DNA from: Vulcanimicrobiota bacterium
GTDB lineage: Bacteria; Vulcanimicrobiota; Vulcanimicrobiia; Vulcanimicrobiales; Vulcanimicrobiaceae
NCBI GenBank assembly: GCA_014304965.1
Contig: JACRTZ010000005.1
Location: 1 to 14,649, forward strand
Length of the DNA stretch: 14,649 bases
Direction of reading: 5' to 3'
This document shows positions 1 to 6,781 of this stretch, in pieces. A model generated the notes under the pieces. The model was not told where the DNA came from. It was given only the letters and a program-made list of their open reading frames with translations, and made no database searches. Numbering within the stretch: position 1 is the first letter of the stretch; the number at the start of each line of letters is the position of its first letter. Made by a program: the position numbers and the translations under genes.

Positions 1-398
1 ATGTAAACTTCCTGATGTTGGCTCTGCGAAATCCGCGGCGCCGCAGTCCGGCGGCTCACGGAGAGATTGCCGCACGCCTGGGGGACGTACACGACCGCGC
101 CGCTCGAAAGACGGACCTTCCAGCCCATCACGCCGCTCGGAAGCACCGCGTTGCGAACCGCATAGACGCTGCCGTGGCGGTTGCCCGCCATCGTCTCGAT
201 CTTGTGCGGAAGCGCGATGTAGAGCGCCTTGCCGTCCAGCAAGGCCGCCCGGAACTCGGTGTATTCGTTCGACGACAAGCCGATCCGGCGAGCCGCGTCC
301 GCGTACAGCTTCGAATGCTGACGCGTCGCGTTCCAGATTTCTTCAGCAGACGCCGGCGGCGTCGCCATCATATGGTCGACGAAAAGGTTTACAACCAT
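1..398 (-). CDS. Hypothetical protein, 3' end beyond the left edge
   Basis: An open minus-strand frame runs without a stop from the ATG at 398 to base 1, giving at least 132 codons of N-terminal sequence. An in-frame TAG lies 14 codons upstream of the ATG with no ATG, GTG or TTG between them, so 398 is the earliest standard start. AAGG sits directly before the ATG. The N-terminal half is helical and polar (EEIWNATRQHSKLYADAARRI). The second half alternates small and hydrophobic residues (RHGSVYAVRNAV, GWKVRLSSGAVVYVPQACGNLS), which suggests a small beta-rich domain. No signal peptide or membrane segment is visible. I do not recognise the family and assign no function. The plus-strand frame over the same DNA is arginine-rich and looks like a shadow. 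A perfect TATAAT about 48 bases upstream supports transcription in this direction. Confidence 0.6.
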   Translation of the reverse strand, partial: MVVNLFVDHMMATPPASAEEIWNATRQHSKLYADAARRIGLSSNEYTEFRAALLDGKALYIALPHKIETMAGNRHGSVYAVRNAVLPSGVMGWKVRLSSGAVVYVPQACGNLSVSRRTAAPRISQSQHQEVY

Positions 399-445
399 CC
401 TTGGTTCACCACAAAGCGGGATGCAGATTGCATCATGCTACCTAG

Positions 446-451
446 ATTATA
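446..451 (-). promoter_or_regulatory. -10 box TATAAT upstream of the 398 ATG
   Basis: The minus strand reads TATAAT, a perfect sigma-70-type -10 hexamer, which stands out in this GC-rich DNA. Transcription would begin near 440 and leave a leader of about 40 bases before the ATG at 398. No good -35 is present at 16-18 bases. The best nearby candidates are ACACCT at a 19-base spacing or TTCACC at 14, so the promoter would be weak or activator-dependent. Confidence 0.45.
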
Positions 452-488
452 GGAGTGAGACGCCGGGTGAAGGTGTCCGACGTGCTTG

Positions 489-1274
489 CTAATTCGGGCC
501 AAAGGTCCCTATCTTGACTTGCGTGGCGATGCCGGGCGCCCGCAGCGCCGGCCGGGCGCGCCGCAAGACCCGCGCGGATCGGCGCAGAGCGGCGACTCGG
601 GACCAAAGTTCCACGACGTCGCCGAGGGAGGGGCGCCGGTAGCTGCCGCCCCGCATCAGGGCCGGCACCTCGACGACCATCCTTTTTAGGATCGCTAGTC
701 GGGCGATTGCCCAGGAGTTGAATTCACCTTCGGACTCGCCGGCGAGCAGATCGCGGAGCACCGCGGCGTCGTAGGCCCGAAAATCCGCCGTCACCGTCTG
801 TATTCGCCCGCCGCCGGCCCGGGCCAGGGTGCGGTTCGCGAGCCGGAAGCCCAGGGCGCGATGGAGCGGGACCCCCTCGATCCGGCCGCCGGGAATCAAC
901 GGCGAGGCGACCGCGCAGTCCGCGCCGGTGCGGAAAAGTGCGTCGGCCAGCGCCCCGACGGTTTCGGCCGGAAAACTCAGTTGGGCGTCGGCCACGACGA
1001 CGTTCGGAAGGCGCGCGGCCGCGAGCCCGGTCCGTAAGGACTCGCGGTAGCCTCTTCGCTTGGGATGCCGGACCAGCTGCAGCCAGCCCGTCCGCTCCCG
1101 CCGGAACGTCTCGACGATCGCCGCGGTCGCATCGTGACTGGCATCGTCTACGACGATAACTTCAGTACGGTATGCCCCGCCGAGCGTGACGAGGTGGGCG
1201 TGCACGCGCTCGAGCGTCGCCCGCATGACCGCGGCCGCATCGTGCGCCGGAATCAGTACCGTAAAACCGTTCAC
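489..1274 (-). CDS. Family 2 glycosyltransferase, polyprenyl-phosphate type
   Basis: 261 residues. The N-terminus FTVLIPAHDA followed by VIVVDDASHDAT (about 39-50) is the nucleotide-binding start of a GT-A fold. RGYRESLRTGL and the acceptor-side block GFRLANRTLARAGGG...TADFRAYDAAVL (about 142-172) resemble the dolichyl/undecaprenyl-phosphate mannosyl- and glucosyltransferase branch of GT2. The usual DADLQ metal motif reads DAQLS (about 96-100), so the second Asp is replaced by Gln. There is no C-terminal membrane helix, so the enzyme is soluble or peripheral. The start is GTG with GGGAGG immediately before it. No upstream in-frame start exists, so the spacing is unusually short. The gene is divergent from the sugar-phosphate transferase at 1419 and probably serves the same polysaccharide or lipid-carrier pathway. 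Substrate cannot be read from sequence. Confidence 0.88.
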   Translation of the reverse strand: MNGFTVLIPAHDAAAVMRATLERVHAHLVTLGGAYRTEVIVVDDASHDATAAIVETFRRERTGWLQLVRHPKRRGYRESLRTGLAAARLPNVVVADAQLSFPAETVGALADALFRTGADCAVASPLIPGGRIEGVPLHRALGFRLANRTLARAGGGRIQTVTADFRAYDAAVLRDLLAGESEGEFNSWAIARLAILKRMVVEVPALMRGGSYRRPSLGDVVELWSRVAALRRSARVLRRARPALRAPGIATQVKIGTFGPN

Positions 1275-1400
1275 CCTCCCAAAGCATAGCGGCCGTTCCC
1301 AGAAATCCGAACGGGCGCCCGGGCGGAAAGGCTAGGACCATTGACCCCATTTGCGGGCCGCGGGCGCGGCCGAATGGACCTCACCGGCGAGACGGCGTCC

Positions 1401-1409
1401 TGGTACGAT
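1401..1409 (+). promoter_or_regulatory. Possible extended -10 promoter, near-leaderless
   Basis: TGGTACGAT is a TGn plus TACGAT extended -10 that ends 9 bases before the ATG at 1419. No TTGACA-like -35 is visible, as is common for extended -10 promoters. If used, the transcript would start only about 3 bases before the start codon, and no Shine-Dalgarno sequence is seen. This is an inference from motif position alone. Confidence 0.3.
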
Positions 1410-1418
1410 AGTCCCGTC

Positions 1419-2867
1419 ATGACGACAATTCAGCAGAACGGATTCGACTCGCTCTTCAACTTGACGCTGCCGCGCATCAAGCCGCGGCCCGTTCCGGCGG
1501 ACTACGCGGCGTGGCAGCGCGTCCTGCTCCTCGTCGCCGACTTTTGCGTGTTCGCGCTCGCCGCATTCGGCGCGCTTGCGATCACGGGCTTCCGCCCCCA
1601 AGCGTTCGAGCAGCGTCCCGAAGTCACGATGGGTCTGCTTTTCGTCGTGACGACCGCATTGCTCGTGTACGAACGAATCGGGCTCTACCGCACCCCGTTC
1701 AGCGCCATCGCGCGCGATCAGATCTACGCCTCGTTCGCAGCGGGCTTGCTGGGCGCGATACCGCCGTCGCTCGTGTTGTTTTTCGTTCCGGTGCTCGCGC
1801 CAATGCGGTTGACGGTTGCAATCGCGGTCGTCCTCGGCGCGATCGGCATGGCCCTCGCGCGGTTCGGCATTCAGGCGTTGCGCGACACAGTCGCGCCCGC
1901 TCCAGCGCGCCGGATCGCGATCGTCGGCAAGCCCGAACGCGTGGACGCGTTGCCGAAAGACTTGTCCCTGACGAACCGCGATTCACTCCTGCGCCTGCCG
2001 ACCGCGACCTTCGATGAAGAACTCGACGCCGTGATGGCCGACGGCGACGTCACGAAGATTGCGTGGCTGCAAAGTGCGATCGACTGGTCGTGCGACACGC
2101 TGATCATCACCGAAGCGCTGCCGTCCGCGTTGACGCCCGCCTTGCTGCGCGAAACCGAACGGCGCGACATCAAGCTCGCCTTTGCGCCGCTGCGCCTGCG
2201 CCCGCACGCCTGCGACTATCGCGTCGAACGCGACGGCGCGGCGACGCTGCTCTACACGCGCAGCCTAGCGGTCAGCACCGCGCAGGCCGACTTCGCGCGC
2301 CGCGCGCTCGACCTCGCGCTCGTGATTCCGTCCTTGATTGTATTCTCGCCGCTCCTGGTAGCGTTGGCCGTCGCGATCGCGCTCGACTCGGGCGCCCCGA
2401 TCTTCTACCGCCAGACGCGCGTCGGCCAACGCGGCCGGGAATTCGAGATCCTCAAATTCCGCACGATGCGCGTGGATGCCGAACAAAACACCGGCCCCGT
2501 CTGGGCGCAAGCCGGCGAATCGCGCGTCACGCGCGTCGGCCGCTTCCTGCGCCGGACGAGCCTCGACGAACTCCCGCAACTGATCAACATCCTGCGCGGC
2601 GAGATGTCCATCGTCGGCCCTCGCCCCGAGCGGCCGTTCTACGTGGAGCGCTTCCGCCAGCAATTGCCGCGCTACGACGAGCGCCATCTGGTTCGCCCCG
2701 GCATCACCGGCTGGGCGCAGATCTGCATGCCGCGCACGCTCGAACCAACCGCCGTCTCGCAGAAACTTAGCTACGACCTGTTCTACCTCGAGAACTGGTC
2801 CATCTTCCTCGACATCTCGATCATCTTCAAGACCGCGTTCGAGTTCTTGTTCCAACGCGCTTCCTAG
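1419..2867 (+). CDS. Polyprenyl-phosphate sugar-1-phosphate transferase (WcaJ/EpsB-like)
   Basis: 482 residues from the ATG at 1419. An in-frame TTG at 1341 would add 26 low-complexity residues and is less likely. Four membrane segments (about 35-57, 70-90, 105-126, 130-148) precede a cytosolic middle region with an IAIVGKPER strand. The C-terminal bacterial sugar transferase domain (about 294-480) begins with the amphipathic or re-entrant helix RRALDLALVIPSLIVFSPLL. Hallmarks follow: PIFYRQTRVG, FEILKFRTM (about 343-350), TSLDELPQLINIL with the catalytic Asp-Glu pair (about 383-384), SIVGPRPERP and RPGITGWAQ. Members transfer a sugar-1-phosphate from a nucleotide sugar to undecaprenyl phosphate at the inner membrane, the first step of exopolysaccharide repeat-unit assembly. 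The long N-terminal membrane part places it in the WcaJ/CpsE/EpsB group. It stands alone on the plus strand, converging with the GNAT gene 18 bases downstream. Confidence 0.95.
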   Translation: MTTIQQNGFDSLFNLTLPRIKPRPVPADYAAWQRVLLLVADFCVFALAAFGALAITGFRPQAFEQRPEVTMGLLFVVTTALLVYERIGLYRTPFSAIARDQIYASFAAGLLGAIPPSLVLFFVPVLAPMRLTVAIAVVLGAIGMALARFGIQALRDTVAPAPARRIAIVGKPERVDALPKDLSLTNRDSLLRLPTATFDEELDAVMADGDVTKIAWLQSAIDWSCDTLIITEALPSALTPALLRETERRDIKLAFAPLRLRPHACDYRVERDGAATLLYTRSLAVSTAQADFARRALDLALVIPSLIVFSPLLVALAVAIALDSGAPIFYRQTRVGQRGREFEILKFRTMRVDAEQNTGPVWAQAGESRVTRVGRFLRRTSLDELPQLINILRGEMSIVGPRPERPFYVERFRQQLPRYDERHLVRPGITGWAQICMPRTLEPTAVSQKLSYDLFYLENWSIFLDISIIFKTAFEFLFQRAS

Positions 2868-2885
2868 CGGCCGCACGCGACAACG

Positions 2886-3374
2886 CTACCCGAGCAGGAC
2901 GGTCCAATCGTTGCAGCGCATGACGCGGCCTTTCGGATACTCGAACGCGCACTCGCCCAGGTTGACGAAACCTGCTTTTCGGCAAACGGCATTCGACGCA
3001 CTGTTCGAAACCGATGGAAAGGCGTGAAGCGAATCAAACCGTCGTTCGCCGCGTGCGCGTTGCACTATGGCGAGCGCCGCTTCGGTTGCAATCCCGCGAG
3101 CGGCGAATTCCGGAAGTATCATCCAACCCGTTTCGTAGACCGACCGGCCCTGCCAGGTTCGTTCCCAGAAACCGGTCGTCCCTACGCGGAGATCCGGCGC
3201 GAGGAAGATCGCGAACATCCCGCCGGCACCCGACGCTACGAGATATCGCCGGTGGCGCGCGAGTATCTGGTCACAACTCTCGATGCCGCCGAGATGTTCC
3301 ATCATCGCGTTGTCGCCGAGCGTTTGCTGTAGGATCGAAAGCTCGTCATCCGACCATGGACGCAGTTCGATCAA
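2886..3374 (-). CDS. GNAT family N-acetyltransferase (RimJ/RimL-like)
   Basis: 162 residues, the usual size for the Acetyltransf_3 branch of the GNAT superfamily. The start IELRPWSDDELSILQQTLG is typical of these proteins. The acetyl-CoA pyrophosphate-binding motif A is GWMILPEFAARGIATEAA (about 82-99), with ARGIA corresponding to the Q/R-x-x-G-x-G/A turn. SVSNSASNAVCRKAGFVNLGE matches the later N-x-x-S-x-x-x-x-x-K-x-G-F block. The start is TTG, and its TTGA overlaps the stop of the preceding YciI-like gene, which indicates translational coupling. A downstream start would cut into the fold. The acceptor is unknown; relatives acetylate ribosomal proteins, antibiotics or small amines. It ends 18 bases from the convergent sugar-transferase gene. 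Confidence 0.85.
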   Translation of the reverse strand: MIELRPWSDDELSILQQTLGDNAMMEHLGGIESCDQILARHRRYLVASGAGGMFAIFLAPDLRVGTTGFWERTWQGRSVYETGWMILPEFAARGIATEAALAIVQRARGERRFDSLHAFPSVSNSASNAVCRKAGFVNLGECAFEYPKGRVMRCNDWTVLLG

Positions 3375-3685
3375 CTGCGCGTCGATTGGGAATCGAGAAG
3401 CAGGGTCCAGCGCCGAATTCTCGGGACTTCCAGTACGCCGGAACGGTGCGGCGGGTCGGGCGCCAAGGTCGCGCGGATAGCCGTCCCGTCCTCGGCCGAC
3501 TCAATGAGCAGAGCGTCCGACGCATCTTTGATCGGGCCGCCGAGCGCCACGAAGCCCGATGCGACGAGGTCGTCCATGAACGCCGCATGTTCGTTCCACT
3601 CGACCTGCGTTCGCAGCGACTGAGAATTTTCCCAAGCCGGCCCGCGCGTCAGCGTCATCAAGAAAGGCATTTCCAAGATCTGCAT
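3371..3685 (-). CDS. YciI-like (YCII-related) small protein
   Basis: 104 residues from the ATG at 3685. An ATG at 3670 (MPFLMTLTRG) and a GTG at 3730 are alternatives; the GTG form would add a low-complexity Ala/Gly/Ser tail. The pattern is that of YCII-related proteins: FLMTLTRGPAWE, then WNEHAAFMDDLVASGFVALGGPI with the conserved His, then DALLIESAEDGTAIRATLAPDPPHRSGVLEVPRIRRWTLLL. These are ferredoxin-like dimeric alpha/beta-barrel proteins. Some have weak hydrolase or dehydrochlorinase activity, but most are uncharacterised. It is the first gene of a two-gene unit with the GNAT acetyltransferase, with which it shares a TTGA start/stop overlap. Family assignment is by recognised pattern; function is unknown. 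Confidence 0.75.
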   Translation of the reverse strand: MQILEMPFLMTLTRGPAWENSQSLRTQVEWNEHAAFMDDLVASGFVALGGPIKDASDALLIESAEDGTAIRATLAPDPPHRSGVLEVPRIRRWTLLLDSQSTRS

Positions 3686-3792
3686 AGATTTACTGGCGCC
3701 GGCCGAAACTCCTAAGGCTCCGGCGGCCACAGTTTGCTGTTTCTTCGTATATCCCCAGGCCTAGCGGCGAGATGCGGGAACGCCGACCGCTC

Positions 3793-3799
3793 GGAGGAG
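3793..3799 (+). promoter_or_regulatory. Shine-Dalgarno GGAGGAG deciding a TTG start
   Basis: GGAGGAG lies 6 bases before the TTG at 3806. It is the strongest ribosome-binding site in the window and fixes the start of the SRPBCC gene at TTG. The longer in-frame reading from 3734 has no such site. Confidence 0.7.
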
Positions 3800-3805
3800 T
3801 CAACC

Positions 3806-4225
3806 TTGGCGACATACGGGAAATCGCGCGAGACGACCGCAACGCCCGAACGCGTTTGGAGCGTCTGGTCGGATCCGAACAATTGGACGCGGTGGAATTC
3901 GGGCATCAAAGCGGCGAGGCTTGACGGCCCGCTCGTGAGCGGCGCGAAGGGCTCGATGACGACATCGCACGGCAGCACGCACGAGGTGACGTTCACCAAC
4001 GTCGAGCCGCCGCGGCGCTTCAGGATGAACATGGACGGTCCGCCGCTGACCTCGTTCGCGTTCATCTGCGAGGTCACGCCGAACGGTTCGGGCAGCACGA
4101 TCGCCCAAAGCGTCGCGATCTCGGGACCGCTGGCTTTTCTCTTCGGCCCACTGATGGGCGCGAAAATGGCGGATCACTTCATCCCGGTGCTCGACGACCT
4201 TGCGAGCGCAGCGGAAACCGCCTAG
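3806..4225 (+). CDS. SRPBCC (START/Bet v1-like) family protein
   Basis: 139 residues from the TTG at 3806, chosen because of the GGAGGAG site 6 bases upstream and because the helix-grip fold begins at residue 2-3. The signature TTATPERVWSVWSDPNNWTRWNSGI is the beta1-alpha1 entry typical of polyketide_cyc2/SRPBCC proteins. GSTHEVTFTNVEPPRRFRMNM and STIAQSVAISGPLAFLFGPLMGAKM form the later strands and the approach to the long C-terminal helix, which ends in HFIPVLDDLASAAETA. Such proteins bind hydrophobic ligands in a deep cavity; the ligand here is unknown. The gene is divergent from the YciI/GNAT pair. Its stop codon TAG is made from the TA target duplication plus the first G of the element at 4225-4306. 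Confidence 0.82.
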   Translation: MATYGKSRETTATPERVWSVWSDPNNWTRWNSGIKAARLDGPLVSGAKGSMTTSHGSTHEVTFTNVEPPRRFRMNMDGPPLTSFAFICEVTPNGSGSTIAQSVAISGPLAFLFGPLMGAKMADHFIPVLDDLASAAETA

Positions 4226-4308
4226 GGAGGCTCTGAAGAAGTCCTCGCATCAAACCCTTTGGGCACGGCATTTGCGACCGGCGCGACGACTTCTTCAGAG
4301 CCTCCCTA
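4223..4308. mobile_element. 82-bp MITE-like element with TA target duplication
   Basis: The element 4225-4306 begins and ends with a perfect 19-bp terminal inverted repeat, GGGAGGCTCTGAAGAAGTC. After one mismatch the repeat continues for TCGC on both sides. It is flanked by TA on each side (4223-4224 and 4307-4308). The interior is only about 34 bases and encodes nothing. TA duplication is typical of IS630/Tc1-mariner elements and of some IS5-family elements, so a non-autonomous derivative of such a family is likely. A transcription terminator is less likely because the loop is long and no T-tract follows either arm, although it does lie between convergent genes. Removing the element and one TA restores GCC-TAA at the SRPBCC stop, so insertion left that protein unchanged. 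Confidence 0.7.
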
Positions 4309-4328
4309 AAAGGTTCCGGTTTCGGTCT

Positions 4329-5747
4329 TCAGGTCGTGTTGCGAGGAACCAGACGGATCTGGGCACGCGGCATCTTCGCGACGATCGCGCCGGGAACGCG
4401 CGGAAAGTACGCATTCAAGAACAAGAGCGGAATCGAATGCGCGAGCCAGATGTATTTCAGCCAAACGGTGTCGATGAACATGGCTTGCGCGAACAGGCCG
4501 AGCACGGTCGCCTCTAAGGCGATGCGCACGCCGTACATCGCGTGGTCCTTCGGCACGATTCGCAGCTGACGGAAGCTCATGTACCAAGCCGTCAAGATCA
4601 GAAACAGCCCGATCAAGCCGAGTTCGGTCCACATGCCGACGACTAAGTCGTGGCTGGGGCGATGCCAACCCTGATAGATCGGCTGGTACACGCGTAAGAA
4701 ATATTCGTCGTACGTCGATGGAAACGAACCGATTCCAGTACCGAATACAAGATGGTCCTGGATCGCGCGAAAGCCGACCTTCCAAATAAACGTGCGTCCG
4801 CTGCCGCTGCCCTGCGCCCCCGGATCTTTGAGAAACCGTTCCCAGACCGTTGGATAGAACACGGTCAACGCGAAGCACAAGAAGCTCACCCCGATAACCT
4901 GCAGCCGGTGACGGCTACGCAGGATAAACCAGCAGAACAGCACGGCGATGGCGATGAAGGCGCCGCGCGAGCCGGTCAACAGCACCCCGACCATCATCAT
5001 GGACGTGCCGGTCCAGGCCGCGAGGCGAAGCGGAACGCTGCGGGCGGCGAGCGCGATGCCGAGCAGCATGGCGATCGGCAGCAGGTAACTGGTCGCGAAA
5101 TAGTTCGGGTCGATCATGACGCCGGTTCCCGTGGTGATCGAAATGCGATCGCCGAATTTTGCCCGGCCCGTGAAAAGTTCCGCAAATTCGTAGATCGAAA
5201 GAAGCACGCCCGACGTGATGATGATCCCCATAAGCCAGCGCAGCTCGCGAGCAGCGATGGGGTACACGGCGAGCACCGTCATCATGAGGAAGTTTTGAAA
5301 GATGATCCCGAAGACGCGTTGGCTTTCCGGCAGATCGGGCGTCCAGATCAGCGTGAAGCCCGTCCAAACGACGAAGGCAAACCAGGCGAACCACGCAGGC
5401 TGCGGCCACACGAAGCGCCGCCCGAGCAGGATCCGCGTGAGGAGCGCACCGGCCGATACGAGGCCGATGAGTCGCACGACCGTCCCGCCGCTGCTGACGG
5501 CCAAGATATTGTCGAAAGGCGCCATCGCGACGTAGAGCCCGAACGGAAAGATGATCGGCGCGCGAAAGGCGAGGACGAACGCGACCGGCAGCACTGAGAG
5601 GGCGAACGCCTGGATCGGAACATTGAAGCCGTCGGGCGTGGACGCTCCTCCGATCGCTTTTGCGATCAGCAGAAGGTAAACGGCGACGCCCGCTCCGATG
5701 GCAACTCGCGTTGCAATCGTCCGCCAGCGTTCGTCTATCCAGGTCAC
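4329..5747 (-). CDS. O-antigen ligase/polymerase-like membrane protein (Wzy_C family)
   Basis: 472 residues with roughly ten or more hydrophobic segments across the length. Family landmarks are DPNYFA (about 213-218), TGSRGAF (about 258-264), GRTFIW with the conserved Arg (about 317-322), GTGIGSF (about 336-342) and the periplasmic-loop motif HRPSHDLVVGMWTELG (about 362-377) with the conserved His and Glu. Members polymerise or ligate lipid-linked oligosaccharides on the periplasmic face. In an exopolysaccharide operon with Wza and Wzc partners, a Wzy-type polymerase role is more likely than LPS ligation, but sequence alone cannot separate them. The start is GTG, 9 bases after the stop of the stand-alone receiver gene, with no clear ribosome-binding site, so translation may depend on coupling. 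It is the last gene of the operon. Confidence 0.9.
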   Translation of the reverse strand: MTWIDERWRTIATRVAIGAGVAVYLLLIAKAIGGASTPDGFNVPIQAFALSVLPVAFVLAFRAPIIFPFGLYVAMAPFDNILAVSSGGTVVRLIGLVSAGALLTRILLGRRFVWPQPAWFAWFAFVVWTGFTLIWTPDLPESQRVFGIIFQNFLMMTVLAVYPIAARELRWLMGIIITSGVLLSIYEFAELFTGRAKFGDRISITTGTGVMIDPNYFATSYLLPIAMLLGIALAARSVPLRLAAWTGTSMMMVGVLLTGSRGAFIAIAVLFCWFILRSRHRLQVIGVSFLCFALTVFYPTVWERFLKDPGAQGSGSGRTFIWKVGFRAIQDHLVFGTGIGSFPSTYDEYFLRVYQPIYQGWHRPSHDLVVGMWTELGLIGLFLILTAWYMSFRQLRIVPKDHAMYGVRIALEATVLGLFAQAMFIDTVWLKYIWLAHSIPLLFLNAYFPRVPGAIVAKMPRAQIRLVPRNTT

Positions 5748-5756
5748 GTTTTCGTG

Positions 5757-6128
5757 CTAATTGTACGCGCCGGCATCGCCGCTGAGCGCGCGCCGAACGT
5801 CGGAGATAAGGAGTTCTTCGCCCGCATCTTTGGAGATGATGACGTTGGCTCCGGAGATATAACACGAGGCGGCGTACGACGGATCGGCCGAGCGAGAGTA
5901 TGCGATGACGTTCGCGGACGGCAACGCTTGACGGATCCGGCAGAGCGCATTGGGTCCCCCTCGCTCGAAGAAGTCGAGGTCGACGAAGACCGCCACGGGC
6001 GCGCAGGCCGCAATATCCTTGCCGTCCACCTCGCGGCTGGTCCCGACGACTTCGAAGCCGGCGCTACCGAGCAGCCGTTGGAGATACTGCGCGAACACGA
6101 GTTGCGGTTCGATCAGGTAGCCGCGCAT
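5757..6128 (-). CDS. Stand-alone receiver (REC) domain protein, atypical
   Basis: 123 residues, one receiver domain with no output domain. Strand 1 is YLIEPQ (residues 4-9) where canonical receivers have a D-D pair, so the first acid is Glu and the metal-binding second position is Pro. The phosphoacceptor position is kept as Asp50 in VAVFVDLDFF. Ser78 lies at the Thr/Ser switch position (VIAYSRS) and Lys100 at the conserved Lys (IISKD). The start ATG overlaps the stop of the preceding LuxR-type regulator by one base (TGATG), and the ligase gene follows after 9 bases, so it is co-transcribed with export genes. It is similar in design to the stand-alone receiver at 12630. Likely roles are a partner or antagonist of the adjacent response regulator; this is inference. 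Confidence 0.8.
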   Translation of the reverse strand: MRGYLIEPQLVFAQYLQRLLGSAGFEVVGTSREVDGKDIAACAPVAVFVDLDFFERGGPNALCRIRQALPSANVIAYSRSADPSYAASCYISGANVIISKDAGEELLISDVRRALSGDAGAYN

Positions 6129-6772
6129 CAGTTCACCAGCCCGTTGCGAACGGCGTACACGGCAACGCCGGAACGCGCACTGACCTTCAGTTTCGCCAAA
6201 ATGTGGCTGACGTGGTTCTTGACCGTTTTCTCGGACAAGGTCAGCCGGTTACCGATCTCGCGATTCGAGAGCCCGTCTGCGATCAGGCGGACGATTTCGA
6301 ACTCGCGGCTCGAGAGGTCGCCCGCTTCGCCCGAGCGGGCCGAGCGCCGGCGGAGCATCGCTCCCGCTATGCGCGGATCGGCGTAGGATTCGCCGCCGGC
6401 CACAACGTGAACGATTTCGCACAGGTGCGCGGGCGACGTATCCTTGGCGATGTACGCATCCGCCTTCGCACCGAGCGCGCGCTGCATCGAGCGCGGGCGA
6501 TGGTCCGACGACAGAATGCAGATGCGAGCTTGCGGCGACGAACGCTCGCAGGCTTCGATTGCGGCTTCGATTTGAATGTCGAGCGCATCGGGGTCAAGCA
6601 ACACGACATCGGGGCGAAGCTCCGCAATCGCGCGCGCGCGCGGGTCGCCCGAGGCGCCCACGACGTCGATGTCCGGGTCCGAGCCGAAGACGTGGCGCAT
6701 GGCCTCGACGACGACGCGTTGCGGTTCGACGATAAAGACTCGTATCGGTTTTCGCGAGGTAAGGGGCCGCAA
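6128..6772 (-). CDS. NarL/FixJ-type response regulator with LuxR HTH, atypical receiver
   Basis: 214 residues from the TTG at 6772, the only plausible start between the Wzc stop (6781) and the first receiver strand. A longer open frame extends upstream but merely shadows wzc. The receiver (about 11-125) begins RVFIVEPQ, with Pro in place of the metal-binding second Asp. It keeps Asp60 (VVLLD), Ser88/89 (CILSS) and Lys110 (YIAKD). The C-terminal LuxR helix-turn-helix is canonical: LSSREFEIVRLIADGLSNREI then LSEKTVKNHVSHILAKL. It lies inside the exopolysaccharide operon, 8 bases after wzc and overlapping the next receiver gene. Autoregulation of the operon or control of other surface genes is plausible. 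It closely matches the regulator at 13162 in its LuxR domain. Confidence 0.87.
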   Translation of the reverse strand: MRPLTSRKPIRVFIVEPQRVVVEAMRHVFGSDPDIDVVGASGDPRARAIAELRPDVVLLDPDALDIQIEAAIEACERSSPQARICILSSDHRPRSMQRALGAKADAYIAKDTSPAHLCEIVHVVAGGESYADPRIAGAMLRRRSARSGEAGDLSSREFEIVRLIADGLSNREIGNRLTLSEKTVKNHVSHILAKLKVSARSGVAVYAVRNGLVN

Positions 6773-6781
6773 CTGCGGCCC
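6764..6781 (-). promoter_or_regulatory. GC hairpin placing a TTG start codon at its loop
   Basis: On the minus strand GGGCCGC-AGTT-GCGGCCC forms a 7-bp GC-only stem with a 4-base loop. The stem starts at the last base of the wzc stop codon (6781). The presumed TTG start of the downstream regulator (6772-6770) overlaps the loop and the first base of the second arm. No T-tract follows, so it is not an intrinsic terminator. It could limit translation of the regulator relative to wzc or stabilise an mRNA end. Confidence 0.45.

Noticed and set aside
15..452. Plus-strand open frame of 145 codons at the left end
   Set aside because: The product is arginine/alanine-rich with no domain pattern. The opposite strand has an uninterrupted protein-like frame with a TATAAT box upstream, so this is a shadow.
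4225..4306. Reading the inverted repeat as a bidirectional intrinsic terminator
   Set aside because: The loop is 34-44 bases, no T-tract follows either arm, and TA flanks both ends, which fits a transposable element better. A termination side effect is still possible.
4915..5865. Long minus-strand frame of 316 codons over the ligase gene
   Set aside because: Arg/His/Asp-rich shadow of the clearly membrane-spanning ligase frame; no domain pattern.
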